Positions 23,056 to 35,700 of a DNA stretch of 64,000 bases are shown piece after piece. This DNA comes from Thermothielavioides terrestris NRRL 8126 (lineage: Eukaryota > Ascomycota > Sordariomycetes > Sordariales > Chaetomiaceae). Numbering within the stretch: the first letter of the stretch is position 1; each line of letters starts with the position of its first letter. Location: positions 3,726,501 through 3,790,500 of the forward strand of contig NC_016459.1 in assembly GCF_000226115.1 (NCBI RefSeq). Direction: 5' to 3'. Position numbers and translations under genes: made by a program. The notes beneath the pieces were generated by a model. The model was not told the origin of the DNA. It saw only the letters and a list, made by a program, of their open reading frames with translations, and did not search any database.

Positions 23056-25674
23056 ATGTTTGTGCTCAGGAATGGTAAGCCCCGCCCACCCTTGCCAGGC
23101 TCTTCGCGCGCGCGATGAATATCCAGCTGCAGCCTGGTCGCATGTTTCAGCCTGACCCCAGGCCACTTCACCGCGCCGGCTCTTTTCCATTGTCTTGTGG
23201 TTTGGTTTTGATCCAGGTGGACCAGGCTAACCAGTTGTCTCGCAGTGGGCAAGCTTCTGTTTGGCTCCAGCAACCAGGAGTCCATGATTGAGCTGCCGCA
23301 GGGTCAACTTTATCTTGTCCGACCGCTCTCGCCCAAGGGATACTCCGAACTTATTTTCAAGGACGCATCGGCGCGAATCCGACGAACCGCACAAGACTTC
23401 CAGTACCAACTTGTCGTTCAGCGGGTCTACGAAGAAGGAGAGGCCGAACTACTTGCCGAAGAGGAGGGTGAGGACGCTGAGGCGGACGCGGACGTTCTTG
23501 CTGGCGAGCGCGACGAGAAGACATTTCTTCTTGACGAGGCCCTCCACTTCCGTGTCGAGAACCGGGAAGGCAGCGAGAGGGTTCTCGCCTGGCGGGACTT
23601 GAGCGGAGACGCGGGCGACGTGTACGAGTTCGTCTGTGACTCCAGCATATCTCCATCCCAGGTCAAGGAGTTTGAGCTCGTCGCGCGCCAGTGCCAGTAC
23701 GAGCGCAAATACCGGAAACCGCACACCACAGCCTCGGAGGAAGATCTTCTGCAGTTTGAGTTTGACGAGCAACCGATTCCGCAAGCGAGCCCCGTGCACA
23801 GCCCCACGCTCGTGCGATCGATCGATCCCTCCGACTCGATGGTTCTCGGCAAACCCTCGGCCAATACCGGCGCCAAGCGAGATATGGCTGCTCAGCCAGA
23901 CCTCACGCCCACCAAAACGGGCAAGTCTAGGGCCATGAAGCCCCCAGCAGTGGCTGCCCATCCGGAGGCGCGTGAGATTTTGGCCGCGGAGGTTGCTGAA
24001 CTCCACTTCTTCGACTTCCCTTCGGGCACATTCATCCTTCAGGATCCGTCCGTGACCGCGACAGTTACAGAGATCGGCGATTGGCAATACTGGCTCCAGG
24101 TCAAGAGCGCGGACCGGGATTGGCTGGGCATCTCCGTGGTCGCTGACATCAACCCCGTCTTCAACTTCGAGTTCCTCTCCTTCATCTTCAACCAATTCAC
24201 CGACGACGGATCGGCCTACTCCTGGCTCCTCCGGTTCAAGGATCAAGCGGTGCTCGAGCGCTTCCAGAATGGTCTCCTACAAGCTCTGTGGGAGCAGTTG
24301 AACGAGATGAAGTGGTCCAAGATCAAGGATAAGGATCGCGACTACGTGGCTGATGCTTTCAACGACTTGACAATGGAAGATTCCGAGCGGCCCGAGGACG
24401 AGGAGGAAGAGGAGCGCGTTGAGGAGGAAGAAGAGGAAGAGGATGACCGCGCGCGAAGCGAGCACTACGACAGCGACGAAGAGGCCGATGATGTCGAGTA
24501 CAAGCCGAAGGATGGGGATGTCAACAAGCAGCTCGCTGTTGGCTACAAGCACGACCGGTCATTCGTGGTTCGCGGCTCCAAGATTGGCGTGTTCAAGCAT
24601 ACTCCCAACAACCATCTCGAATTCAGCACCAACATCTCGAAGGTGGAGACTCCGAGGGGCGAGCTGTTCTCACCCAAGAAGGTAATGCTGCACAACGAAG
24701 ACCGGAACCTCATCTTGCAGAAGGACTCGGAGCCGAACAAGCTTTACCGCATGGATCTCGAATACGGTAAAGTCGTTGACGAGTGGACTGTTCACGAGGA
24801 TATCCCGGTCGTGACGTTCGCGCCTGAGAACAAGTTCGCCCAAATGACCCATGAGCCGACATTCCTCGGCATCAGCAAGAACGCTCTCTACCGCGTGGAT
24901 CCTCGGCTGTCGGGCAGCAAGTTGGTCGAATCTCAGCTCAAACAATACGCGAGCAAGAACGATTTTTCCGCCATTGCGACGACGGAGAAGGGGTACATCG
25001 CCGTCGCCTCTGACAAGGGCGATGTCCGTCTCTTTGACCGCCTCGGAATCAACGCCAAGACGCATATTCCCGCGCTCGGCGAGCCCATCATCGGCCTGGA
25101 TGTTTCCGCTGACGGCCGCTGGGTTCTGGCAACCTGCCGGACCTACCTGCTTCTCATCGACGCGCTGCAAAAGTCGGGAAAGAACGAAGGCAAGTTGGGC
25201 TTCGAGAGGTCGTTTGCCGCCGACGCCAAGCCACAGCCGCGCCGTCTCGCTCTCACCCCCGAGCACGTCGCGCAGTTCGCCTACGAGACAGGAAAGGGCA
25301 TAAGCTTCACGCCGGCCAAGTTCAATACCGGCGAGGGCGCCGAAGAGACCAGCATCATCACCGCCACCGGGCCCTATATTATTGAGTGGAGCCTGAAAAA
25401 GGTCCTGACCGGGCGCAAGGCACCTTACCTGATCAAGCGCTACACGGACGACGTCAAGGCCGACGACTTCAAGTTCGGCACCGACAAGAATGTCATTGTG
25501 GCCTTGCCGCACGAGGTCAACATGGTCAACCACGCCCGTCTCAAGCGGCCGACGCGGGAGAGCATCGCTGGGGACTTTGGCATTGCCGGCCGCAGGGGCT
25601 CGGGGCGCATTGGGACGCCTGCGAGCGGACGGTACAAGCTGGGGAAGGACGACATTGTGAAGGAGGCGTATTAA
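23056..25674 (+). CDS. vid27: VID27-family protein
   Basis: A 19-base first exon (23056-23074) is joined by a 171-bp intron to exon 2 (23246-25674), giving 815 residues. In yeast Vid27 is linked to vacuole import and degradation of fructose-1,6-bisphosphatase; its molecular role is poorly defined. The short exon supplies the conserved MFVLRN start before VGKLLFGSSNQ. An N-terminal domain with IELPQGQLYLVRPLSPKGY is followed by a PH-like domain at about 240-350. A very acidic Glu-rich stretch lies near residue 390. The conserved C-terminal beta-propeller domain (VGYKHDRSFVVRGSKIGVF through NVIVALPHEVNMVNHARLK) completes it. The gene is intact. Confidence 0.93.
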
Positions 25675-26198
25675 GCGGCATTGGCGCGATGGGTGGGTGG
25701 CTCTTTGGCGGGTGGCTAAGGTCTTTTTGCTCTATCGGCAGTGACGGATTCTTCTTTTCTCGGTGGCTGCAGCTGTCACCCCTTTTCCGGACGCCTTACA
25801 CGACCCTCCAGTCCACTGCCCTTTTCCGGTTTCCCAACACAGGAGTTCCATGGTATTACCCCGTCTCGTCTTGTGGGAGAGCTGGTTAGCTCATTAGGTT
25901 GATACCTCTTCCAATTCATCCTCGCTGTGTGTCTTTTCTCCTCGCACTCGTCAGTTCTCTGCGAAGCAAAATGTGCCACATTCTCGAGGCAAAGGGACGT
26001 GCTATGTTCATTCTCATTCTCCAGGAATTTGGTTGTCTATTGCAGCAACACAAAGGAAACCCAAGACCGCGAAACAGATGACCGGGCCAAATGCCAGCGT
26101 TATTCCCTTGCAGAAAACAACCGTGATCTATTATCATACGTTCCCGTCCTCCCCACTCTCCCACCATCCTCACTCCCCTCCTTGATCCTGCCACACCT
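25675..26198. other. Convergent intergenic region
   Basis: 3' flanks of VID27 and of the DPRVDS-repeat gene. The part 26110-26198 is C/T-rich. No gene is supported. Confidence 0.45.
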
Positions 26199-26945
26199 TT
26201 AGATCGCACCCCCGGGGCCCGCACCGCCCTTCCAGGCGCCCGTCGTGCTGTCCACTCTCGGGTCCAGCTTATTCATCAGATTCGAGCGGTGCGGCCCCGC
26301 CGTCTGCGTCCCGGCCACCCCACCAGCCCCGGCACTCGTGCGGGCGGCGCCGTAACCAGCACCGGCCGTGCCCGCCGCGGCAGCGCCAGGCGCATGCGTC
26401 GCGCCCGGCCCGACGTGCCGGTCCCGGTCCGAATCCACCCGCGGATCCAGCGCGTTCGCCAGCCGCGACGAGTGCGGCCCGTACGTCCGCTCCGCGACTG
26501 GCACACCCCGGCCCCTGGCCGCGCCCGCCGCACCGCCCATCACCCCCGCCCCAGCCCCAGTTGCCGCCGCCGAAGCAGGCACGGCCTCCCCGCCGCCGAG
26601 CCCGCCGCCCGCCCCCATCCCGGCCCCGGCCCACGTGCTGTCCAGGTCCGAGTCCACCCGCGGGTCCAGCGCGTTGGCCAGCCGCGACCGGTGCGGGCCG
26701 TACGTCCCCTCCGGGACGCCGCTTCTTGTCTGTGCCATCGGCTGCCGGTCGTGCGTGCTGTCGACGCGCGGGTCCAGCTTGTTGAGGATGTCGTGCCGGT
26801 GCGGGCCGGCGGTGGTGGGTGCCGGGCCTGAGGCCGCGGATTGTCCGTAGCTGAGGGGCTGGTTGGCGGCCGCTGCGGCGGTGCCGGTGGTGGTGCCGGC
26901 GGTGTTGGCGTTGCGGGTGCCGCGTTCGTTGTTAGGGTTGAACAT
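26199..26945 (-). CDS. Hydrophilic protein with four GPH...LDPRVDS repeats
   Basis: A single-exon gene of 248 residues. Four repeats of the form GPHxSxLxNxLDPRVDS occur at about 47-63, 83-99, 156-172 and 217-233. Gly/Ala-rich, probably disordered linkers separate them. There is no signal peptide, membrane segment or known catalytic motif. Composition (rich in Gly, Ala, Asp, Arg; almost no Cys, Trp or Phe) resembles fungal hydrophilin or LEA-like stress proteins. Such DPRVDSD repeats recur in filamentous ascomycete proteins of unknown function. Stress association is inference only. It is the last gene before the AT-rich block and keeps normal GC content and an intact frame. Confidence 0.8.
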   Translation of the reverse strand: MFNPNNERGTRNANTAGTTTGTAAAAANQPLSYGQSAASGPAPTTAGPHRHDILNKLDPRVDSTHDRQPMAQTRSGVPEGTYGPHRSRLANALDPRVDSDLDSTWAGAGMGAGGGLGGGEAVPASAAATGAGAGVMGGAAGAARGRGVPVAERTYGPHSSRLANALDPRVDSDRDRHVGPGATHAPGAAAAGTAGAGYGAARTSAGAGGVAGTQTAGPHRSNLMNKLDPRVDSTTGAWKGGAGPGGAI

Positions 26946-27043
26946 CTTGATGGTGTATGTTTTGCTTGTGGGTTATTTTGCAACTGATACTTTCTGTTGT
27001 GATTGCTTGAAGGTGGAAGTATTGCCAAGGGCATCTTCCACTG

Positions 27044-27052
27044 GGATATATA
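27044..27052 (-). promoter_or_regulatory. TATA box of the DPRVDS-repeat gene
   Basis: The minus strand reads CTATATATC about 100 bp upstream of the ATG at 26945. A clear TATA element fits a strongly regulated, possibly stress-induced gene; the regulation is inference. Confidence 0.45.
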
Positions 27053-27659
27053 GACGGCCTTGAGGCGAGGGATGTGTTCTTGGCAACTGCTGGGCTGGCG
27101 GATGATATCATGCGACGTCATACTGCGTGTTGGAGCGGGAATCACCAGGGGCGGCTTCTCTTTTGCACCCTTCCTCATCATCACCTTCTCAATTGCAGCT
27201 GGCTGAGACTGAGAGCGCGGTCATGCCCGTGGTTGGTCAACTACGGCTTCGACATCCACAAGCCACATCCTGAAAGGGGCTTGTATGACGTAGCCACCGG
27301 CTGCTAAACAGGTTTTCCCATTCCCACAGGAACCGCCGCGCAGCATGACAGTACACTTCATTTCCTCCAGCTCTCACTGCCGTGTTTGTGACTACTCCGA
27401 AAGATCGAGACATTGTGCAGATCACGGTTACTGCGGAGCCCTAGTCCTCCGAGAGACCAGCAATCGCACGGAGTTCCCACCTAACGTTCTTCACCATAAG
27501 CAGGTTGTTGACACTTACTAGTAACGCTGGGCAATCAATTGGAAGTATGTCGACGTTTATACCGACCCAAAACGACCATGAATTGCCAGGATTAGCCTCC
27601 TCGAGCCCATTGATGATGCTCAATCTAAACCTAGCACAAAGAACCAGTAACGAATTGCG
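27053..27659. other. Intergenic edge of the gene-rich block
   Basis: No gene is supported. A 74-codon minus-strand open frame (27665-27441) has no recognisable domain. Base composition changes sharply at about 27.66 kb. Confidence 0.45.
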
Positions 27660-27686
27660 TGTCATTGAAGCGAAGCTTCAATGACA
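27660..27686. repeat. Perfect inverted repeat at the GC/AT boundary
   Basis: Twelve-base arms TGTCATTGAAGC and GCTTCAATGACA are separated by GAA. The position coincides with the change from gene-like to RIP-like composition. It may be the end of a mobile element or a terminator-like hairpin. Confidence 0.7.
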
Positions 27687-28069
27687 ATGCCTTTCGAATG
27701 TGTACTGTATATATAGAGGAAGCGAAGAAGGAGGCTTCGGTTCATTTACTAGGCAAATCCTCTAGAGTTTTCATTATAGCGATTGGATACCATAGCTATA
27801 CTATGTCTTAGCGGTAGAGATGTCCCCGATCTTTTCTCTATCTTTCCCCCTTTTAGCTATATCTCCTTATAGTGTTAAGCCTAAATCGATATAGAATAGT
27901 GATATCTAGGTATTCACTTCGTTATTAGCTTATAGGAGATATAGGATCATTAATAGCTGCTTAACGTCTCTCGAAGATATAATATAGTAGGCGCTATTGA
28001 GTATAGTGTTGACGTTATAGTGGTATAGCGGTATAGCTAATAGGCTCTATCGATAGGAGTAGGCTAATA

Positions 28070-28435
28070 AAGCTACTATAGTTGACGAAGCTATATATAC
28101 GTTTAACAAAGCTAGGTACATTTAACGAAGCTAGGTATAGAAGCTAGGTATAGTTGACGATGCTATATATACATTTGACGAAGGTAGGTACAGTTAGCGA
28201 AGGTAGGTACAGTTAACGAAGGTAAGTATAGTTAGCGAAGGTAGATATAGTTAGCAAACCCTAGTACACTATAGTTAATGATACTATAGATATACTTGAG
28301 CTAGGTGCAGTTGACGAAGCTAGGTACAGTTGGCGAAGCTAGGTATAGCTAACAAAGCTATATATACACTTGACGAAGCTAGGTACAGTAGTTCGAGCTA
28401 TATATAGTTGACGAACTCGCTAGCTATAGTAGTTG
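28070..28435. repeat. Degenerate minisatellite
   Basis: Many imperfect copies of a roughly 20-bp unit close to GTTGACGAAGCTAGGTACA. They are interspersed with variants carrying TATATATACA. Differences between copies are largely C/T and G/A, consistent with RIP of an older array. Confidence 0.6.
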
Positions 28436-28827
28436 ACAGATTTATAGGCAATAGACAAACTCTCTAGCGGCTACAATTAATAATCTTACTATAGTCGGTG
28501 GTCTAGCTACGGTAGTAGTAGCGGCAACGCTATAAATACGCTTATCGAGATAGTAGGATATAAGCTCCTAAGCCAAGTTAGCGATTGTCCAACGGAACTT
28601 ATAGATATATAGCTATAAACGTGTAAATAGCTTAGCAGTAAAGTGGCCAACTTATAGAAAATAGATAGAAGTAGATAGTTATAGATAGATATTATAATAC
28701 TACTAATCTACCTTAGTAGGTCGTCGATTTAATTTAAAAGGCTTAAGGATCTTATATTCAATTTAAGAAGGTCGCTAATTCGATTTAAAAGGCTTAAGAA
28801 TCTAATGTTCAATTTAAGATACTAACT

Positions 28828-28831
<4 letters not shown>

Positions 28832-28862
<31 letters not shown>
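28832..28862. repeat. (AT)n microsatellite
   Basis: About 31 bases of pure alternating A and T. Confidence 0.9.
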
Positions 28863-28866
<4 letters not shown>

Positions 28867-29241
28867 TGGGGTAGAGGAATAAGGATATAGGCAAGCCGCT
28901 TTGGTAAGACAACTGACAACTACCTACCCTATAGACGTTCTCCTTTGGGCTAGAGTATAAGGGGCTAGGTAGCAGTCATAGTAGCAGCGACGCCGAACCT
29001 TTTGCTCTCTTAGATATAGAAAATAGGTAAGAGTTAAAGACTATTGGCTAGGCAACGGGCGATCTTATAATAATTGCTATAGTGTTGAGCTCTTTTTTAT
29101 CAGCTTGGTAGGGGGTTATTATATATACCTAGGCTAGGGGCTGTTATATATATATAGCCTACTACGTTGCTCACCGCCTAGCAAATTATATATAAAATCT
29201 CCTACGTGTCTATCAAACTATAAAAAAAAAATTTAAATCCT

Positions 29242-29310
29242 ACACCTACTTCGAATATAACGCTACACCTACTTCGAATATAACGCTATACCTACTTTGA
29301 ATACAACGCT
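29242..29310. repeat. Three tandem copies of a 23-bp unit
   Basis: Unit ACACCTACTTCGAATATAAC + GCT, at 29242-29264, 29265-29287 and 29288-29310. The third copy differs by transitions. Confidence 0.85.
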
Positions 29311-29752
29311 ATAGCTATATATATATCAATTGACAATATCTACGTAGGTAGTTCAATTATATAGTTATCTTAAGATATCTGTTGGTTCAATTGTATATAT
29401 AATGTAGGTAGGCAAGCCCTTGCACTTTAGCCCATTCTATTAGCATCGCTAACCGCCCTATAGAGCCTCGGTCAGTATAGAGATTATTGTACCTAGTGGT
29501 ATACCTCCGTCTCTACCTCTTCTAGATGGCGGCGCTTAGCAACCGCCTTTAGATATGCCTAACTTCCTTAGAGAGACTTGTAAATATAGTAAGTATAAGA
29601 GAGAGCTTCCTATTATATAATTCGCTAGTAAGCGTAGCTTAACTGTCAATTGTATAGATTACCGAGATATTACTCTTATATAGGTTAGTCGTCGTTGCTA
29701 TATTACGATGTTTGATCTAACTGTATTTTAAAGAGCTTACTCTAGCTATATA

Positions 29753-32700
29753 GTGAGCTTTATCACAAAGGTCTCTAGCACTATCTTTAGCACTATCTCT
29801 AGCAAATATACCGTTAGCGATACTAACCTCTCTTCGCTAGAGAAGCTATATATTAGCGGCTATCAACCCCGTTTTCCTATCTATAAGATATTTGCCTACC
29901 TAGGTTCTATACGCCTAGGATCTATACGCCTAGAGCCTATATAGCTAGAGTCTCTAGCAATGCCTCCGCTTAGCCTAGCTATCCAATCTAGTAGTATCGA
30001 GTCCACTATTATAGTAGGCTCTCTTTACTCTAGTAGCCTCTAGCCGCTACCTCCTATCGTCGGCTAGTATCTGCTAGAGATCGTTCTAAGTTGCTATTAA
30101 TATACAACGATTGGCCTATAGGTTAGTATAGCGATCGGTCAGTAGCTAGATTAGAAATACTAGCCTACTAAGCGTCATTTATAGCTATATATAATAACTA
30201 GGGGTTTTATATTTAATCGCCGCCTATATACTCTAGTCGCCTAGTAGCCATTTCTACAATAGCCGCAACTATAGCTATAGATGGCCTATTGTATTTAGAA
30301 CTTTCTTTTATAGGCTATATCTGTTATATAGTATATACCTCGCTTCCTTTGCTAAGGTTAGACTTCCTAGGATTTGCCTACTATAGCTATAGCCCGCTAT
30401 TAGCTTATAATTATTAAGTGTAATTATTGCGTCCACCGTCGATATAGTAAGGCTCTCTCGTCTATACTGCTGTTTATAGAGCTAGTTCGCTATACCTATA
30501 ATAAAGATTCTACCCCGCTTATACTTAGCACTCCTATTCCAATAGCTAGCACTCCTGTTCTAATGGCTAGTACCCTTGTTCTAATAGCTAGCACTCCTAT
30601 TCTAATGGCTAGTACTCCTCTCCCAATGACGCCTAGCCCTATAGCTGGTACTCTAGCCTTACCTATAGCTATAGGCGCCCTAGACGACGATCGTTACATT
30701 ATTTACAACGTTTATAATATAGCGTACCCTCTACAACTCGTTAATATCGCTATTAGCTTCTATTTTTACTATACTAATACTAGCTAGTAGTAGGATCCGT
30801 TAGGACAGTATAAGGTCTACTTCTGCTATAGTATAATATAGCTATAGAGCGACTTCCTCGACGTTAAAGGTGATAAGCAAGATATATACTAATAGTACTT
30901 AGTATATATTAAAGGTCTTAGGCGATTATCGTAAATATCTATAAGTAGCCTTGGTTCTCTATTAGAAATAATGTTATTTAGTAATCCATTTAGTAGCAAT
31001 AGCTCTCTAGCTACATTTACTCTAGCTCGTAGGATATTAGTATACTACTATAGCCTAGCGCACTATAGTTACGTCCTATATATAGCGAGAGCGGTCTTAG
31101 CAAGCTAGCTAGTTGAACTTAAGCCTATACCTACGCCTAAGCTGGTTCTAGATCCTACTTTCGACGGCGATCTAAAGGCGGATACGTTAATGATATAAGA
31201 TCGCCTCCTGCTTTAAAAGTTTAAGGCCGAACTAGCTAAGGATATTATACTCGAGTGCTCTATATATAAGGAGCGCTAGTTCGATATAAAGCTCGAGGAT
31301 AGAGTCTATACTAGTTACATTGTCTACGAGAGAGTAAAGCGCCCTAAGGAGCTACTCTTCTTCTTAGCTAAGAATGATCTTGATTTTAACGATATACTAG
31401 ATAACTTACTAAAGTTGTTATAGATCGAAGAGCAGTTGATCGCCTATATATATATTTATATAGAAGTCTTCCTATACTATAGCTAATAGTATAAGTATCG
31501 CAGCTATATTGTCAACTTCCTTTACAATATTAGCAAGGTTTATAGCTAGCTCCCCTATCTTCCCTAGGAGCTTAATATTATTATTCTACCGCCTACCAAC
31601 TTCAACTAATAGCTATATATTCTCTATCAGTTCTACTACAACTTTTATATCAAATAGTCCAATATTTAGGTATAGCTAGAGTTCTTAGTAGTAAATCACT
31701 TTGCCTACTACAACATTGTTATAAACAAGGAGCGGCTAAACTAGCTACTAGATAGCAAGAGCGTTATTAGCGAGTTTCCTATTAAAGATATTAATCTAGT
31801 GGACATCGAGGATATAGTTAACAAGGCCGACAACGAGTTATACCTTGTCGACGAGGGCGCAGTGCCTAATATAGTAGCGGAGGAAACGAACCTAGACTAG
31901 TTGCGTAAGTAGATACGTTTATAACAACTGTCGTAGTATCCTAAGTAGCTACCTTTATAGCTATATATCGAAATAGGCGATATCCGCTAAACACTGTTGA
32001 ACGAGTTTAACCGCTTATAGCTATTGCTATTATAGGCGTTCCCTACTTTCTTCCACTATAAGCAAGCTAAGTTCGTGTCCCCTTAGATAAGGTCTATTAT
32101 ATATAACGACTATATCTAGTATACTATATAGTACTAGGATAGCCGTTTTATATAGTATCCTTGCTTCTAGTTCGTAGCGTTTAATATATAGATATAGAGT
32201 ATCGTCAACGCTAAAAGCTTCTACTTTATAAAGTATATAAACTAGAACTATATAGACCTCGATAAGCTAGACTTTACGTTCAAATCTAATGCTTCTAAGG
32301 CGTAACGTCTACTCAACTCTATTATCAAGTATATAGATACTCTATATAGTATATATATTTTCTAGACTAGCTACGGCTACTAGCTAAATATATATATATA
32401 TACACTTGGTATACCTACGTTGTTTATTACGTTTAGCCTAGTAGACTTGTATTAGGATAGCTTAGCCTAGTATATACTACGCTACAATAAGTGGAAGTAG
32501 GCCTTAGATTAGGAGCAGGTATATATTATACGTAAAAACCTCTATAATAACCTATACATCGCTATATACTACTTCTTCTAGCGGTACAACCTGTTCTAGG
32601 AGCTTGTACTAACGCCTAAATTTAGTATTATCAACTACTAGGATCGCTATAAGTAGCAAGCCTATAGCAGTTCTTATAACTACGGCCTATACTAGTACGC

Positions 32701-35700
32701 TAGTGCTATAGAGCTAGAGCTATAGGCTCTAGAGGGCTAACGAGCCTTTTATAAGCGCTAGGGCTATTAAATTACCGCTATTAAGGTATAGCTAGGCCGT
32801 ATTATAGTATAGGGCAAGGCCAATGTCCTAACGGCTATACTCTTTGAAAACGAACAGCCTACTTTCGATATATTGTCCTAGGTTATTAACAGAGTATAGC
32901 GGTATATTTATATCGAGGCGTACTATATATAGCGCTATAAGTTGCTTAATAGCTAGCTCTCTAACTAGCTAGTGTACTAGTTCCATTACCCTTGCCTATA
33001 ATACAAGGAGTTAATCGTTACCTATAACTTTAATCCTAGCTACTATATATTTAATAGCGTATACAATGATATATAGCTTAATAGCTACAATTGTACTATT
33101 TCGCTTAGCTAGCTAGCCAACATAGATATTAGCCTTTACATTAGTGTCGACGCTATACTCAACTACGCTACTAAGTACTACTCTAAAGGCGAAACGAAGA
33201 GCAAATCCTACCTAGAGCTATTATATAAGATTATACCCTAGCTCGCTAGCTATAGCCCTATTGTTTCCTTTGCTACTAAGCTAATAAACAAGCTAATTTC
33301 TAAGCGGGACTAGTCTACTTAGGAGGTAGCACACCTCCTAATATATCTCCCGCTCTAGGAAGGCTTATACATTGTACAAATAGTTAACTATCGCCTATTT
33401 GATCGTTAGTACGTATCTACCTTAATCAACCTAGAGAATTAGGCTCTAATAGTACATTTATAGTATTAGAAGTATCTTAGCTATATTAAACTATAGGAAG
33501 ACCTAATGTACTTTGACTTCCTTTGTAATATCAACTAGAGCTAAGGCCTATATTACTAGTAGCGCTTTGTCTAGGCTAAGCTACGTGTACTCAACTACTT
33601 CCCCTATTATAAGCTAGGTCTAGTAAACGACTAGTTTAAGGACTTTTACTGTATTAAGCTAATACTGAACTATATATATTATAACCTTGACGAGCTTAAA
33701 ACTATAGATAATATAGTCTTCGAGACGTACTGTAAAGCTTACATTTACTACCTTGAGGTTCACTAATATCCTAATGACTACTATAGCGCCGTTATTATAT
33801 CTAAGCCGGAGGAGGAATTCGAAGAGCCGCTAAGTAAGGAGCTATAGCTATACGACTAGGAGGAGCTTGTAGCTACGCTTCCTAACCGCCTAGTGGAGAT
33901 AGAGGACATTGACATCCTTGGCAACTGTAACATTGATCTACTACACTTGTAGGAGCTATATATTAAGTGGTACTCTAACCTCGAGGATACTATAGCCGAG
34001 TTCTAGAAGCTAAAAAAGGCTAACTAGCGTAGTAGCAAGGATAACGATGTAGAGGAGCTCCTAGATATAGACCTAGATACCTTTAATACTAAGTAGTGTA
34101 TTATTTTCGATATATTCACTCGCTATTATAAGGTGTATTTATATAGCGAAGATCTAGCTCCTATTCTTCTTTAGGTCGATAGCTATAGCGGCACTAGTAA
34201 GTTGTATATTATCTGTCTCCTCTTTACCTAGCTTGATCAACTAGCGTAGGCTTATAATAAGCTATCTCTAGTAGTCTACACTACTCCTATAGGCGTGGTA
34301 GCGAACAATATCAATAGTAGTATAATCTATTCGCTATTATAGCTATTGGTCAATAGGAGAGGTAAGATCGATATACTTAATGCTACTAAGTTGAGCAACC
34401 TATAGGCTAATCTCAAGTAGTTTAAGTACTTTATTATTGACAAGAAGTCTATAATCGGCCTATATCTGTTTATAGTGATTAGCTCTTAGATAGGCGAGAT
34501 CTAGCTTCGCTATTATAATAAGCTGTTCAATGGCCAGTGTATAATGCTAATTAGCAACTTCTTCTAACTGTCCCCTATCGCTAAGAGGCTACTTTATACT
34601 AACTAGACCAACCTTAGCGCTATTAAGATAGTTGGATATAACGTTTACTATATATTCGATTATATCGTTGAGCTTAAGAAGGTTGTAAGGTAGTAGAGCG
34701 CTAAGTAGGCTAGCTTCTAGGATACGCTTAAGGGTCTATAGTATAACAATTCGACTATATAGTAGTAGCACTTACTCTCGACCTACGTTTAGTCGGCTTT
34801 GTCGATATAAGAGGTAGCGAGCTTTAACGATACCCTCTAGATCTATTTATATAACTCCGCTATCAACGACTATAACCTTATATATCTCGAAGGCTTAAAC
34901 CGCTTATACTACTTAGCTATTGCCGATAATATTGGGCTCTAGGCGAATAAAGTAGAGGCTACTAACGCTAACAATCTATATAAGAAGATCCTACTTGTAC
35001 TAGGTACGTAAGTTATATTGACAGAGAATATCTAGACTAGCGTTAGCCTTGTCAATGGCGCTATTAGTATAATCTATAACTTTGTATAGAAGACTAGCGC
35101 TAACCTAAGAGCCGAGCCCCCTTTTGTTATACTAGTTAAGTTCGATAGTTATACTAGCCCTCTCTACTTCGGAGGCTAGCCTAATCTTGCTAGTATAGTC
35201 CCTGTCTTCTAGTCCTATTGTGATTTCTTATATAGCTATTCTACCTATACTTGTATATAGTTCCCTTTGACGATTATATATACTATCACGGTATATAAGT
35301 CTTAGGGCGCTACGCTCGATAAGGCGGTGTTTAATATCTTAGATAAGGATTTCTAGCCTAGGCTTATATATATAGTAGTTAGCTACGTTAAGTCCTTATA
35401 AAGCGTTATATTCGATACTGTGTTTAATCTCTTAGCGCTAAGGGTAATAGCCAACGCTAACTACGTTGTATAAGCTAAGGATATCGCTTAGCGCCTACCT
35501 TAGTATATTAAGCTATAAGATTTTATATAGGCTAATCCTCCTATATAGGAAGATTTTAACGAGGATATCTATAGCGCTACGCTATAGTAAGGCTCGCTAG
35601 CCCTAGAGGTAGTAGTAGAGGAAGACATCTATAATGCCTAGCTCTATAGTAGCGGTTAGGCTACCTAGAATGTATAAAGGGCTAGCTAGTATAGAAGTGC

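Larger units (their letters stand above)
27687..29752. other. AT-rich RIP-degraded sequence with minisatellites
   Basis: TpA-rich, CpA-poor sequence without any recovered gene. It includes three tandem-repeat tracts listed separately. The left part may be a decayed element of unknown type. Confidence 0.55.

Noticed and set aside
22538..23190. Overlapping open frames on both strands upstream of VID27
   Set aside because: They shadow each other and lack domains; this is the VID27 upstream region.
26289..26850. Plus-strand open frames opposite the DPRVDS-repeat gene
   Set aside because: Arg/Pro-rich antisense shadows of a repetitive GC-rich coding region.
28832..29310. CRISPR-like array
   Set aside because: Repeats are directly adjacent with no unique spacers, and the genome is eukaryotic; they are micro- and minisatellites.
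29753..30787. Short plus-strand open frames as independent genes
   Set aside because: They are fragments of the RIP-broken Helitron frame.
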